In this document: positions 12,772-26,315 of the stretch, piece after piece
Layout: each line of letters begins with the position of its first letter
How positions within the stretch are numbered: position 1 is the first letter of the stretch
Origin: Solenopsis invicta
Taxonomy: Eukaryota > Arthropoda > Insecta > Hymenoptera > Formicidae
Assembly: GCF_016802725.1 (NCBI RefSeq)
Contig: NC_052664.1
Location: 15,148,405 to 15,212,404 of the forward strand
Direction: 5' to 3'
DNA: 64,000 bases
Notes under the pieces: model-generated
What the model saw: only the letters and a program-made list of their open reading frames with translations
Databases searched by the model: none
What the model was told of the DNA's origin: nothing
Translations under genes and position numbers: made by a program

Positions 12772-14373
12772 CATTTTCAACAGCTTAATTTAACCACTGC
12801 CGCTTCTCCGACGTGTACATAATCTCGGCGATGTCACTCGACATCTTGCTCGTTATCCGGAGAAAAAAAAAACTTGTAGATAGAATACTTGTACTGATTG
12901 TACCTTGTAAAAAGCGCGGAGTTCAACGAACACGGTCCGAGATTTATGATAAGTGTTTTTAACACCAAGGTTTTTTGAACGTACGTAAATTATTTAATAG
13001 AGGCTTTATTGAATTAGATGCCTTTTTTTGTAAAAAGAAAACTTTAAATCTCTCTCTTTAAGGCTCTTCAGTAGACGGCGGAGAATTTCGCGTCGATGGT
13101 GGCGACGTGGTATCGCGGAAAAAATTAGAACTAACAGGAAACGTGACATGTTGACGATGATGTTTTGTCTTGCGTGTCATTTCGTTATGTGTTTCATTGT
13201 GGAAATGTGACCTGTCTCGTACTTAACGAATTCGTAAAAAATGAGCCGCAAGTTATTTTTGAATTTTATACGTAAAAACATATTTTTCACTCTTTTCAGT
13301 AGCAATCCGTGTTTTTCTGAAATGGCCTGAATAGGCTTCACTTCACGTGCTTTTTACGACTATTTACGACTTTTAGAGGAAAAAAGAAGAGTTCAGTCCC
13401 AGTTCTACAAGTAATCCTATTTTGTTTTATCCAAATTCTCTTTATTTACAAATGGCACGCAAGAAAATTTTATGTGTGATTTCTCGCTTATGCCAACGTC
13501 ACGATTTCAATATGGCCGCGGTGACCACTCGGGAACCTTACTTTTAATTTAATCAAAGAATTCACGTAAAGCACGATTACTACTTTTATCTTGAAAAATC
13601 TTTTAGATTTCGCAAAAGAAATTGATCGATCGTGTGCCAAGAGGGGTTCACAACTATATATAAACTATATACAAACGCGTTGTTATTCACTGTCTCGTTG
13701 AAATCTCTCGTTACTTCGTTCATTCCCTTCGATGCTGGCGGTAGATTGATAGCTCGTTTAAATGAATTGATATCTCGCAGTATGGCTACTGCCGGCCAAC
13801 AATAACTCGCGGAAGGTACCGCGTGTGCACGGTACTCGATAGCTCGGCACCGCGAGGGTATCAGTGCCATCGCTAGCCGGAATTATTATAACCACACGGC
13901 GTGGGGCGCATTGGTGGTTGCATTGATGGTTGTCGAGCGGCTGAATGGCCGTCAGATGGGAAGACCACCTCCCGTCGCAAGAAGGACGCGATTCGTCCTC
14001 CTTGATTATTACGGCACGAATCAATCGGCCGCGTCTCGCAGGAAGCTCGCGCGGTTCCTCTTTCTCTCTCTCGTTCGCATTTACGTAACAGGTGGCATCG
14101 AAAAGCTTAAAGAAGGCAAGACGCCGGAGGACGCTGGCCTCGCACAAAGCGCCATATGCTCCTTTCACACGGGCTCTCGCGTCATTTGCGCATGCGAGCG
14201 CGAGAACAATCTTTTCTCCGCCGCAGCGTCCGCCTGCGTAGACTGCGTCGATACTTCTCACTCTCGTACCGGAGGGAATCGCGAAATATACTTATATTGA
14301 TGCGCGTAATGAATTTTAGACGCGGACAAATGTGCGTTAATTTTATCGAGATCTATCTTTCTCCCCTTCCTCC

Positions 14374-14425
<52 letters not shown>

Positions 14426-15686
14426 TGTTATTATATTTACCCGTCGTATGCGATCTGCTAAATTACACGTGTAATATTGCATTTAAACCATTATTTGCAT
14501 TAATGCGGAAACACGCATCAGGATATTGTTTTATTTACGTAATCGCAGAATTAGCATTATGCTGCAATTAAAATGTATATTGTGATTCGCAGTGATAAAG
14601 TGGAAAATCTGTATATTTAACCCCCGCGATTATATGGCGAGTATACAGGAACGCCGTTGAGTTGACCACTCGTCAGGAACGTCACGAGCCGACTTGATTA
14701 TCAATTCATAAGGCCGCGGGTTTATTATTTTCCGGGAAAGCGACCGAATTTTTATTTGTCGTTATGGTCGTCCAAGATCTCACCTGCCGTAATTAAAGCC
14801 TCTAATGAGACTGCCGAGTGGAGCCTTTCTCCGGATCCGCACGCATCGTTGACCAGCGCGGTGTAGATTCCTTAATTTATTAGCGTACCTATAGAGTCCG
14901 CGCGGAGCAATTTTTTTCCTTGCAGCCAACGGCAATCGCATTCCATGATTTTTTCCGCGCGACACAGGCAAAAACGCGACAAAAATACACCTTTTTGCTT
15001 TTGCTGCGTCATTCCTGCCCGCAACCACCACGAGGCTATCTCCTCGCGATCGATCGCTGCCGATCGTTCGTCAGTGGTTAACCGAAACTTATACAGAACG
15101 CCGATGAATTCTCGGTTTTGCTGATCGCTTTTCCTGACATACCATACAAGTATATAGAACATCACTCGCTATGAATTCTCCGAATTTGAAACTAAATCCT
15201 TCTTTTTGAAAATTTAATCGGATAATACTACAAAAACGTTCATAAAACTTCGTATAAAACTTTGTTCTTGAAATTCCTAAATTTTTTATAGTAGAGAGAG
15301 AGAGATTGTAATAGTATCCCTTTTTTTCGGAAAAAAAATGATTTCAATTGGTTAAAAAATTCGCATATAAAAGGAAATCTATAGATCGCTCTGTGCCTTC
15401 TTCCGGCGAAAACTTTGGCGAATTGATTCCGCACGGATACACGCGACTTCGGACAAATTTCACGATTCATGCTCGTCTCAATAAGCGATCACGAGGAACG
15501 TTTCTCCCTATATAGTCGTATTGCGAAGTCATCCCTCGAAAGAGGGCAAAATGGACTTGATATTAAATTAGGCGAACACGCTTATTATTTGGCTTTGTTA
15601 AATTACTTTCACCGATAGAGATATATGATTATATTTCTATCACCATACGATGTACACAAACAAAATTTTTTTAAATTCTTATATCG
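12772..15686 (+). other. Intron following the plexin exon, proximal part
   Basis: Non-coding. GC-richer between 13.6 and 15.1 kb with open frames on both strands that look like composition effects. No second plexin exon (expected to start near an FCG motif) was found. Confidence 0.6.
14376..14420. repeat. (CT)n microsatellite, about 22 units
   Basis: Uninterrupted CT run of about 45 bases. Confidence 0.95.
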
Positions 15687-15876
15687 TATATTGAGAAAAA
15701 GTTAAACTGACTAAATTTTTCAATTTTATTAAATTTTTTCAATATAAATATTTATATATTTAATTTAAATACATAAAATACTGGATATATTTGACTTAAA
15801 CACATAAATACTTGAATTGAAGAAATTTAATTAAGTTGCAAATTTTAGTCGAGTTAACAACTTTTTTCTCAGTATA
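15687..15876. mobile_element. Fold-back element with CTGAGAAAAA-like ends, 190 bp
   Basis: The left arm starts TATATTGAGAAAAAGTTAA and includes GACTAAATTTTTCAATTTTA. The right arm mirrors it, ending AACTTTTTTCTCAGTATA. The centre is an AT-rich loop. Terminal TGAGAAAAA resembles family 2 below, so they may belong to one superfamily. Confidence 0.6.
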
Positions 15877-18800
15877 TTTTAATTCGACCTAGGATAGAAC
15901 AAAATTTATTTTACTCAAAACCATACAAAATTCTAATTGATATTTTCATTGTCACACAATTTGTTGAGCGCAAAATATACTGCTTCAGATTTCGTTGTGA
16001 AATAAGTGTAAACAATAGCTTAGGGAAAACTTCTCAGCGTTATAGATAGCTGCAAAAGTAAACTACCAGAAACAAATTAGTTAGTTTAGTGTATTTGGTA
16101 CTAGGGTATTGTTTAAATTTGTTGCTCTCGAAATATCCAAGCTCAGAATTATATACTTTGGGTAGTGTACATTTCGCATTTGTTATTTAACGTAATTTTT
16201 TTATTTATATTGTAGTTTTAGATTTAAATTTGTAACTTCATTTTAGGTCAATTATTTTGGAGTAAGCTTAATTTTGTCTTGGCACTTTATTTAGAGCAAA
16301 AAAGTTGATATACAATTTTATTTATCTAGAACGAGGTTGAAAGAGACCACAAACATATCGTAATAAACAGAAAAATATTTTTCAGCATTTCATAAAAATC
16401 ATTGAAATTAGATTATGCTTTAAAGAGATTCTTTCGTATTATAAATCTTTATTCTAAATGTTATTTTTTTTTATTTTTTCCATATAATTGGCGAATACTT
16501 CTTGGCAAAATTTTATTTAGTCAGTATTGTAAAATCTTGAACAAAGAAAATATCATATGTTCTTTTATATCTAATTGTAAGTATCCGTCAGAATTTTCGC
16601 AAATTGACTTCTCTACCGTCTTGCGAAAAAGCAGTATTAGTGAATTGAACAATTTATCGTCATTTGTACGTCGCCAGCACTTGATCTCTGTTTGTCAGGA
16701 AGTCTTGCGACGATTTCTCGACATGTATCGATAAATTTCACAATTTTAACGTGTTTAAACCCAAAAAACAATGAATTGTATACATATATAATGATAAATC
16801 TTTAACACACACAATAAACAAAGAAAAGTAAGATAGAAAAGGAACTGATTGGAATAGATTACTCCGAGGAGAAGGATAGAAGAATATCATACAAATTTCA
16901 TAAAATAGTTCGATTAAACACATTTATCTCAATTGTTTGATTTATTTTTACAAATTTGGGACAGTTATTTACAAAAGAAACCACCCATTTTTCATATCAA
17001 CGCAACCATTTATCTTCGATATCAGCTAAACGATCTGTAAGACTTCTCGCTCCCTCTTCTCTCTTTCTCTCCCGCAAAGAACGTTAAAGGTTTCTGAACG
17101 ACGGTTATAACGAAGCTTGCCCAGGTTTCGTCGCGCGGGGTGCATGGCTTTCTCAAAACTTTAGCGGAACGGTACTTAGAGAACCGTTTTCAGTGCCCGC
17201 TTAAAGATGCGGAACACTCGGCAAAGTCTAGCGAAATGATATTCACGACGCGGCGCGAGATTTATTCAAATTTTCTGCATTTCGTCTCGCTTTCTCTCTT
17301 TCTCCCGTCTCTCTTCCTCGTGAAACTTTTCCTCCATCGTGAGAACGTATGCCGGAACACAAAGGATTTCTTTGCGTAGGAAGGCGAGAAAAAGGCGCGG
17401 AACCTGCTGAGAGTTAGTCGCCGGACGGAGATAAGCGGGCGGCCATAAAGAAGATAAAGATTGTTTGTTTGGTCTAGCCGACGTCGAGCTACCGTGGGAC
17501 AACGCGTTCGTCTCTTATTCTTATTTTCCCTTTTTTTTCTTCGTCATTTTACTCGGACCGACTCTCGAGCCTCCTCCTCTTCCTGTTCCTCTTCCTTTAC
17601 GTCTTATTCGAACGGACAACCGCAAGATTCCGGTGGAACGGAAACAGACAAATTCACCGGATGCGTATGTTTTCATTTGACTGTTCGAAGATCGTGTTTA
17701 GTCTTCATATATCTTGCAATTAAGCTACGTCAGAAAAGAAATATAAGGAAATCATAATAACAAATAAGTATTAATTTTGAAACTTGACAGTTATAGTTTT
17801 CCTAACGTACATTTTTGTTTTCCACACACGGTCTAGGCTCACAAAAAGGATTCATCACTTATAAACAATTTGACATTTTTTGTGGTAGTGTAACGTGTAT
17901 TATTTATTTAGGTCCACATAAATTATTGCAATTATTTTCATTTTATATGAAAGTAGTGCTGAGAATGAGAAAAGATTTCTAAAATTTTGCATATTTGTAA
18001 TTTCTGTCGGATTGTTTAAATTTTGCAGATTAATCGTGACTTTTGTACTTTTATAACGTTCGCAAAAAGTGCCAATAGCAATGGTAGCTGCAGTTATTTT
18101 AAGAAGAGAATAAAAGCGAATTGTAAATGAAAAAAGAGAGGAGAAACGGATAAAGAAAGGAAAAAGCGGGAATGGGCAGTTGGTCTCTCCTCCGAATTTT
18201 GTCATGTATGCCCGACATGCACGAACACATGTCCACGTCCGTGAATATACCATAGCTATGTGGATTCAATTTTTACGTCACAAAAGAATCGCGGCAAAAG
18301 GGTCGACACGAGGGGATAGGACGAGGAAGGGAAAGCTTTCGAGAAAAACCCATTCGCTCAAATTGGATAGCCTCCTCTTGCCTCAACCATTGGAGTGAGC
18401 CTCGCAATTAAAAAGTTTTGCACGGTAAAAAACAACTCGCGACTCGTAGATAGTGTAAATGTGATGCAGTTTCGCGGGATTTTTTCCTCTCTGTTTGAAA
18501 AACGGAATAGTCGTGCGTGAAAAAATCGCTCGCACTCAATTGTTACGGAAGATAGAAGTTCAATCGATTGGCATAGAGGATGGAAGGTGCGTGAATGGAC
18601 CAAAGAAGAGCAAATAAGTTTGCCATCGAATGGCGCGCATGCAAAGTTTTATTTGTTTCCACACGAGCCTTTCATTTTGAAGACAACGTACGTACGTGAA
18701 TTTAAAAAAAAATATTGATTTTAATCCTTAGGAGTTGTATGTTTCACACACTCCATTATATTCGTATTACTTTAATAATTTACATTCGTAACTTTGTAAT

Positions 18801-21231
18801 TTATTTTAAATTTTGTTAGTTATGAGGAAGCACAGAACAAAAATATAACTGTTTCGCAGTAAGCTTATAACTACTGTTCACACTAAAGGGAATTTCTAAA
18901 GCGACAGACGTCAGATTGTTTCGCAGCTATGAAATAAAATTCTCTCGGGATGAATTTTCATCAGGGATTGAAACCGGTAAAATTTCAGAGAGTACGGATT
19001 TCCGTACTGCAGACGCACGAAAATAATCTGTACATTTATTCGTGACAATGAAACGACGCCGCCTAGCTATCTATTAAAATACATTTTTCATTAACGGAGA
19101 CGATTTAACTTACTGACATTATGATTTAACTTGTATTTTTAGATGTGACAGATTTTAAAGATTAAGTGAAATAATATTTGTTTCTCGTTTTTTTATTTTT
19201 AAAAGTATTTTTTTATGTATTTGATGTAACAAATCTATGATGTGCAGTATTATTTGTTTTATTAAGTTTTGCAAATTTAATTAATTTTGTAAATTAACCT
19301 ATGTTATAATACTTTAAAAATTAGTTACTAAAATAAAATTTGTAGTAGTAAAAGTATTATAATTTCTATTTTTACGCGATTATTCAAAGTAAATGTAATT
19401 GGCGAAATAACATGATGCAACTGCAAATACTGCCCTAAAATACTGGATGCTTTCAATAACATGAATATGTATAGATATGGATATACGAGGCGTAGACTCT
19501 CCTATTATTCCTAATATCCTTTTATTAATTTATTCCAGGATATCAGCATAATAAAGTACTTGTAGTACTTCCGATATATTCAGAATATTACGAAAAATCT
19601 TGTCTGACAGCAGGGAATCATTTTTTATTAATTGTCGTAATTTTCCTTCGTCTCTTTTTTTACATATTATTTTTTATTTTTAAAATTTTAAGTTGAAGTT
19701 TTTAATAATTTTTTTATAAGAATAATTTTTGCTGATACCAAGTTTATTTTCAGTTAAATGAGAAATAGTCTTGTTATTTAAATATCTTTCTTATTTTATT
19801 AAAATTAATTTTTAATGTAGCAAGACGCCAATTCCAGTTTTGTAATAGATAGATACATTGTTAAAACAGAAAATTTGATAAAAGATACTGCTTCTAATAC
19901 CATCGTTATACACTATACAGGTTTCTTGAGATAAGGTGTATGTACACACGAGAAGCCAACATCATCGACGTCGATCGATCGAATCTAATCGTCGCGATTG
20001 AAGCCCCTATTGAAGCCCGATTGAAATCCGATATTCATGTTTTTTTTTCGATCATAATTTATAGGAGACGAAATCATCGTTGTTCCTTATGACAAGCGAT
20101 ATCGGGGAAAATTGAATCAAACGCACGGAAGCTTAGGATATGATATTTTCCAGCATGTTGGAAAATTTGATAGTATTTTTGTTCGTTTTCCGAGATGAAT
20201 CTCTCTCGGCCGTTCTACTTTTTCTCCTTCTTTTTCATTCGAGTGCAACCTCACTTTCGCGCCTGGGAACAGTTAGAAGTAACATTGCGGGATACCATAT
20301 ACTGGACTTACTGGGGCGTGGAATAGTAATTGCTGGACGACGAAGCCGCGCGCAATCGTGTCGAGGTACAAACCGCTGTGATAACAACTTCTCTCAAGTA
20401 TCGGAGGTTGAAAAAAAAAAGGAATCGAGAAATAACTGAGATCTGAGAATCGTGGGACTCGAAGATGTTGTAATAAAATTCAAGATTACCGTTTCAAGAT
20501 TCTCACTCAGTTTTTCATGAAAAAATCTCTAGATCGATAACTTTTGTTTTTGCAAACCCTTGAGAATTTTAAGTGTTTAAGTATCATAATTATTTAGATA
20601 TTGTACAATATTTATATATAAATGTGCTATTGTGGAAATGCTATTGGAAATGTATTTTGGTTTTATCACATTTATGTTTTTATCTGACTTAATTTCGCAA
20701 AAAGCAAAAATTTTCTTGTTTATTTTTTAACAAAAATATATTTTAAATGTAATCTTTTTTTTTTATTGACGAATAACTCATATTCTGTAAAAAAAGACTT
20801 GGAGAATTACTTTTATTAAATATACTGTCTAACAAAAAAGTACCGATCGAAAATATAATTATTCTCTTCTTAGTAGGTTTCAGAAATAACGCTTTAAATA
20901 ATTTAAAATCAGTTATCAATATCCGAAATAGAGACCTCATCATTTGTCAGCCGATTAAGGATGGATTGACGTGAAATACGAGAACGTTCACCCAATTGAA
21001 TTTATGAACCAATTTGATCTATAAAAGTTATTTCTAATTTCAGTCAGCTGCAGGTGCATATATCACATTTAATTTTGCAATAATGTCTGGCTTTGAAAGA
21101 TCAAATTAGTTCGTGTACATTTATGAATAATCATAGGCTCGGCGCACCTTTCGCTCGCATATGTGTACACTTATGCGTTTTGTGTGTTTCAAATAGCGTG
21201 TCTGAATTAATAAAATTTATTTATTAACGTT
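15877..21231. other. Presumed plexin intron, 15.9-21.2 kb
   Basis: AT-rich, with GC-richer patches at 17040-17680 and 18170-18660. The 110-codon frame at 16402-16734 has no recognisable domain. Nothing else supportable. Confidence 0.55.
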
Positions 21232-21401
21232 TTGAAAAATATAAAATAAAATATAATCACAATATTAAAAATGCATAAAATTAATTAATAAAGCAGTTGC
21301 TAATGTTCAAAGATTTAAGAATGTATCGGATATACAGTACCTGCAAAGTGAATAAAATTTGAAAATGTGTTTAATATCAACTTAAAATAAACTGTATACA
21401 T
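21232..21401 (+). repeat. Inverted duplicate A (copy 1), 170 bp
   Basis: Nearly identical to the reverse complement of 26151-26315, with one 5-base indel and a handful of substitutions. It contains AAAGCAGTTGCTAATGTTCA and GATATACAGTA. Similarity stops sharply at both ends, consistent with a mobile element fragment. No ORF. Confidence 0.8.
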
Positions 21402-21566
21402 TTTTCTTATGGTCTCTCAATCTAGTTTAGATATAAAATGGATCGAGAGACTATAAAAAAAATGCGACAATGAATAATAGACTTTAGACTTGTTATTGAT
21501 GGAAAACATGCATTTTTTGCCTTTTTATTATTAAAAAAACTGAATTTTGTATTTTTATCTAGCCAC

Positions 21567-21811
21567 AAAAAGAACAACTTTTATTAAAGTATCTAAAAAT
21601 GTAGTCTGGTACAGATCTGAAAATAATTTTTTGTTAAACTCTGAAAATAATAAAATATGTAGGATGCTCAAGCTAGACTATCAAAACTTTTTGCAACATT
21701 TATCATCATGTTTGAATATCCTATATAACTATTTTTATGGTTTAACAAATTTATTTTCAGACTTATATCCAACTAAATTTTTAGATACTTGATTAAAAAG
21801 TTGTTCTTTCC
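21567..21811. mobile_element. Long fold-back element, about 245 bp
   Basis: AAAGAACAACTTTTATTAAA and following TATCTAAAAAT on the left pair with ATTTTTAGATACTTGATTAA and TTGTTCTTTC on the right. Pairing continues inward through CAGATCTGAAAATAA with TTATTTTCAGACTTATAT, leaving a loop near 21670-21715. The weak ORF across it is explained by the repeat. Confidence 0.65.
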
Positions 21812-21908
21812 ATTAATGTATTACATTTGTTAATATTATATGTGAACACACTGTATAAGAATATATCCAAGTTTTAACTCTTCTATAAGTGTAAATTATT
21901 CATTTTAA

Positions 21909-21979
21909 TATTATCAAATTTATACACATTTTATTCAATCTTTTTATTATTGAATAAAGTGTGTATAGATCTGATAATA
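21909..21979. repeat. 71-bp hairpin of pre-miRNA size
   Basis: Arms of 31 bases (TATTATCAAATTTATACACA onward, and its complement ending TCTGATAATA) enclose a 9-base loop with about four or five mismatches. Size fits a microRNA precursor, but it sits in a cluster of transposon hairpins, so an element remnant is more likely. Confidence 0.45.
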
Positions 21980-22680
21980 ACATTGATTTTTTTATCTAGC
22001 TACTCTAAAAGTTTTTTTTTTAATCTATATATCGAAGAGTAAATCGAGGAAATGCATTTGATCATCGTCGTCAACTTTATTTTAGTCACGGGTGAATGAA
22101 CACTATTCGATTAAAAGTTCGGCGAACTAGGTCGATCTCCCGGAAACACCTGACGGAAGCTCTTTGCGGAATCGTCGATTTGCGCGAGCACGTATTGACG
22201 TCGGCGCGTCATATCCGGCACGAATTAAACTGCGCTGCAATAAGAAACGTTTTCTCCCTGAGCCGCTTCTGCGCAAGAACCTTAAGAACGATCGTGTCGG
22301 GGAAAAACACGCGTTGTGCTTCGATAGAGTACACATTATGCAAGTGCATCGCCGCGGCGATGCATTGCATTTGCGTCGTACATTTAAAACGTGCGAGTAC
22401 CCGCCTTCACGGTCGGTTCGTTATTTTACGGTCGTTGCGTTGCGTGTCGCTCGCATTCGTCCGCGTTAATACTTATCCTTTCGTCCGTACGGTTATTTGG
22501 GCGAAACCTCGCGAACCCACGAATTTGAGTTCGACGAATAACCTAAGAAAGATAAAAGCGGAAGATAACTTATTCTAAGAAGAAGAATAAAAACAAGAAT
22601 ACGTGCAAAATTCATGCGCGCGGGATACATAAATCGAGCACGATGTCACAAGCAAAAAGACTCATTTTTTATAGAATTTT

Positions 22681-22801
22681 TTTTTGTCTTTTTCGATTTG
22701 TTTGAAAAAATATTTTCTAAAGAATGTTATATATATATATATATAAATGTATATAATTTTTAGAAAATATTTTTTCGAACAAATCGAGAAAGACGAAAAA
22801 T
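22681..22801. repeat. Strong hairpin with AT-microsatellite loop, 121 bp
   Basis: Left arm TTTTTGTCTTTTTCGATTTG onward through AAAAAATATTTTCTAAA pairs with TTTAGAAAATATTTTTTCGA onward through AGACGAAAAA, about 40 bases with only a few mismatches. The loop is a (TA)n tract. Likely a fold-back element. Confidence 0.65.
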
Positions 22802-23084
22802 ATTCAACACCGTACCTGTAACTAGGACGTACAATATCGTTCTTGGAAATTTGGTTACAATTCTATATTCAGCTTACATAGTAGTTTACTTGCGAGAGTC
22901 TCATCGTTAAGGCATACCATTGTGCGCATAATTTGGTGAATCCATGAATAAAGAGAACAGAAATTCCATGGAGCAAAAGAATGAAATTATTTCACTATAT
23001 TCGCGAAAGACTGCAAAAGGCGAAACGATAATGACGAACGCTTAACGACGTCGCGGCACATGCGAATAAAAGGTATTTCCTGAA

Positions 23085-23122
<38 letters not shown>

Positions 23123-26100
23123 TTAGACGTAGGAAACTAGACAGAAATAGAACGAAAGAGTTGAAAACGAGCCAAAGGCCGTTTTCCTGTAGATTGTGCG
23201 CGACGCAAGTCAAAGAAAAGAGGGGAAAAAGTAATCTATGTGGAACATATATACGTAAGAAAGATGCTGGAGGGGAAAATAAGAAATCTTGGGCTCCGTC
23301 ATGTTCGTTCCAAAAGTTTCGCGCCATCTGACCCGTAGAAAGAGTTCCGAAAAGCGACGCAATGTTTTTCGGGAAGGTTAATAAGACGCATCTCTCGCGA
23401 AAAATATATTTACGAAATACGAGAAAGAGAAGCGGCGCACTGTGTAAAACATTTATTATATGTTTACTTTTACTTTGTTTTATCTTCTTTGGATTAGTAC
23501 TCGTAACTCGAAACAATGACTTGGAAACTACGGAAATGTCAAATGTTTGAATATTACTTTAATGTTTTGTTTTTTTATTTTAACACTTGATACTATTTAA
23601 CAGAAAATTGCAATTATGTTTTTGTATTTTTAATAGAAATTGACAATTTGATATACTTTCTGTTAAAACGTTCTATTACATTGAAAAAATACTTAAAAAT
23701 TGATTTGTGAGCTTTAAATTTATTTCATTAAAGTAAATCTTTATTTAAATAGTGTGAAATAAAATGTTGTTCCTATCAAATAAACTAATTAATAAGAAAA
23801 ATGAATTATATTTTACCGAAACGAAATATATTTCACACAAATGTATATTTTGTTATTACAATCAAATTTTTTTTATAATCGATAAATATCGAAGAAAATA
23901 TCACATTTGTTTGCTAATATTTTGACTTTTTCTTCTCAGTATACTAAGCTCGCATAAGCTTGATTTAGTGTGCTTCCTAAAAGGATACGCGTAACTGATA
24001 TGCTTTGACGCTTTGCTCTTGGAAACAGGATTTGCTCTATATCCAACGGAATCGCAGCAAGCAAGAATACCGGTAAATCGACGCGAAACATCGCTGTTCC
24101 GTTCTTATTCGATTTTTAATGGGGAACTTAATAACAGACCTGTACACGAGAGATTGGTTGTAACGGTAAACTGCAATCTATCTTTATAGAATATAAGACT
24201 TTATTCATCGTATTCTACGTTCAATCTCATAGGGATTATATAAAATTATATATTTTACTTTTTATTAAATATATATAAAAAATTTAAGTGAATAGAATTT
24301 AATTACATATATACATGTATACATATATAAATAATATAATAACGCAAAATTTGCAATATTCAATATTATGTATACATATTTTACAGATATTTTTGTACCT
24401 TGATCAGAATTCTAACATTAATTTCGAATACTGAATTTCATCGAGGTCTTTCGTTACTCGTAATGAAACAATTGAGTGTCCTTGAAACGCTTTTATTACA
24501 CATCCGGACGAAATTGTCCTACTGACACAATGGAGTGGTTTCAATGGCAAATTATTACAATGTTATTATGGTTCTGTTCTCGCCTGTGATACGCTTTTAC
24601 TGATGTAGTCATAAAATTTCGTCACTTTCATACATTTCCTATTGTTTTATTTCTGATTGTGATCATATTTGCAATAACCGGCTCGTAAGTCTTATTATTT
24701 GAAGAATCAAAAATCTATCTATACTATACAGATCAAATTAGGATAATTTACTTCAAGATATATAAATGTGTAAATTACAATATTATTAAATTATATGTAT
24801 ATTTGTGAAAAACAATTTTTATTGAAGTTTCTAATCTGTAGGAGGAAAAGTCGAATTTTAATTACTTTTAAATAAATACTTAAGTACTTTTAAATAAATC
24901 GTTAATTTCTATTAAATAAACTTTAATTCTAATTGTATTCACTTGAATATTTATACAAGTAATAATTATGAATTTTTAGTCACTTGCCTAATTAAGGTTA
25001 TCATTATGAAAATCAGGAGAGAAAGTCTAGTAGTATTATATGTATATAAATTTATATTATAAATTCATAATATAACAAGATATTTTTCTATTGTTGTAAA
25101 TATGGGAAAATCGGAATTATAATTTACGTATTTTTCATAAAGTTAAATTTTAATGATGATAAAAGAACATTTAAGAAGAATTAAATTTAAAAATAAAATC
25201 GCTCTTCTTCAATATCTCATTTTTTTTTTTTACATACGTTTGTTCTTTTCTATTATATTTCACCAATTATTGGATCAAGCAGCAAGCTTTGATATTAGTT
25301 TTATATTTAAAATTTTATTTGGAAATTATTAAATTTTATATATTTATTTTTGCATTATTATTTTTTATATTTTATTATTTTTTTTTAGATTTATTATATA
25401 GCTAAAAGAAAATGTGTTCCGTTCTTATTGTTAGTGAACCTCAGGACAAGCATCCGTAACAAAGATTGTTTCGCGTCAAACGAGTTTTCTCTCTCGGCGT
25501 CGATCGAATCGCGGCTCGTTTATCTTACCTTTTATCTCGCACCGATCTTGTCGCTTCGAAACGCCCACGATTTCGAGGCCACTTTCGAACTTTCGAATAA
25601 TTTTTCGTTGTGTCTCACCACCATCGGCAACTATTTTTCTATTATTTATTACATTCATTTATCTATCTACTTAATTTTTTAAAAGTGTATAGGATAATTC
25701 TCAAAACAGTAAAAAAAATTATGAAAAAATTACAGATTGTTTTATGTTGCATTTAAAAATAGTAGCAAAAATTTGGCGATGATTTTCTAAAAATTATTTC
25801 GATATGGCATGTGCTCTAATAAAAATATAATCAATAATGAAATAAGAAATAATGAAAAAAATCTGAATTTAAGTACTTTAAATATTTAAGATGATTTATG
25901 TAAAGTTTCATTGCGCTGCAAAGATCAGTTCTGCAAAATAAACATAATTTATTTGTTTTCTTATTTACAAAATTATTAAACAGGTAATCACAATAAAACT
26001 TTGTATAAATTATCTTAAATACTTGGAGAACTTACACAAAAAAATAGAGATTTTTTTTAATGAAGTAAAAAATCATTTAATTTTTAACAACGGTAGAGTA

Positions 26101-26150
26101 CATAAACTATAAAAACATATTATTAAAAATCTTATTTATATAACTTTTAT
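22802..26150. other. Presumed plexin intron, 22.8-26.1 kb
   Basis: AT-rich apart from the region around the GA repeat at 23.1 kb and a small GC-richer patch at 25420-25640. The CpG-rich island just upstream (22090-22620) has long frames on both strands but no protein family was recognised. Confidence 0.55.
23088..23115. repeat. (GA)n microsatellite
   Basis: About 14 uninterrupted GA units. Confidence 0.95.
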
Positions 26151-26315
26151 ATGTATATAGTTTATTTTAAGTTGATATTAAACACATTTTCAAATTTTAT
26201 TCACTTTTCAGATACTGTATATCCGATACATTTTTAAATCTTTGAACATTAGCAACTGCTTTATTAATTAATTTTATGCATTTTTAATATTCTGATTGTA
26301 TTTTATATTTTTCAA
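26151..26315 (-). repeat. Inverted duplicate A (copy 2), 165 bp
   Basis: The reverse-complement partner of 21232-21401, about 4.9 kb away. High similarity (by eye above 90 percent) in AT-rich DNA that is otherwise unrelated implies recent duplication or transposition. Confidence 0.8.

Noticed and set aside
16402..16734. 110-codon ORF
   Set aside because: AT-rich, Phe/Ile/Leu-biased composition; considered as a receptor or transposase fragment but no motif supports it.
22096..22578. 160-codon ORF in a CpG-rich island
   Set aside because: Overlapping long frames exist in other frames and on the opposite strand; Arg/Cys-rich composition follows CpG content and no family is recognisable.
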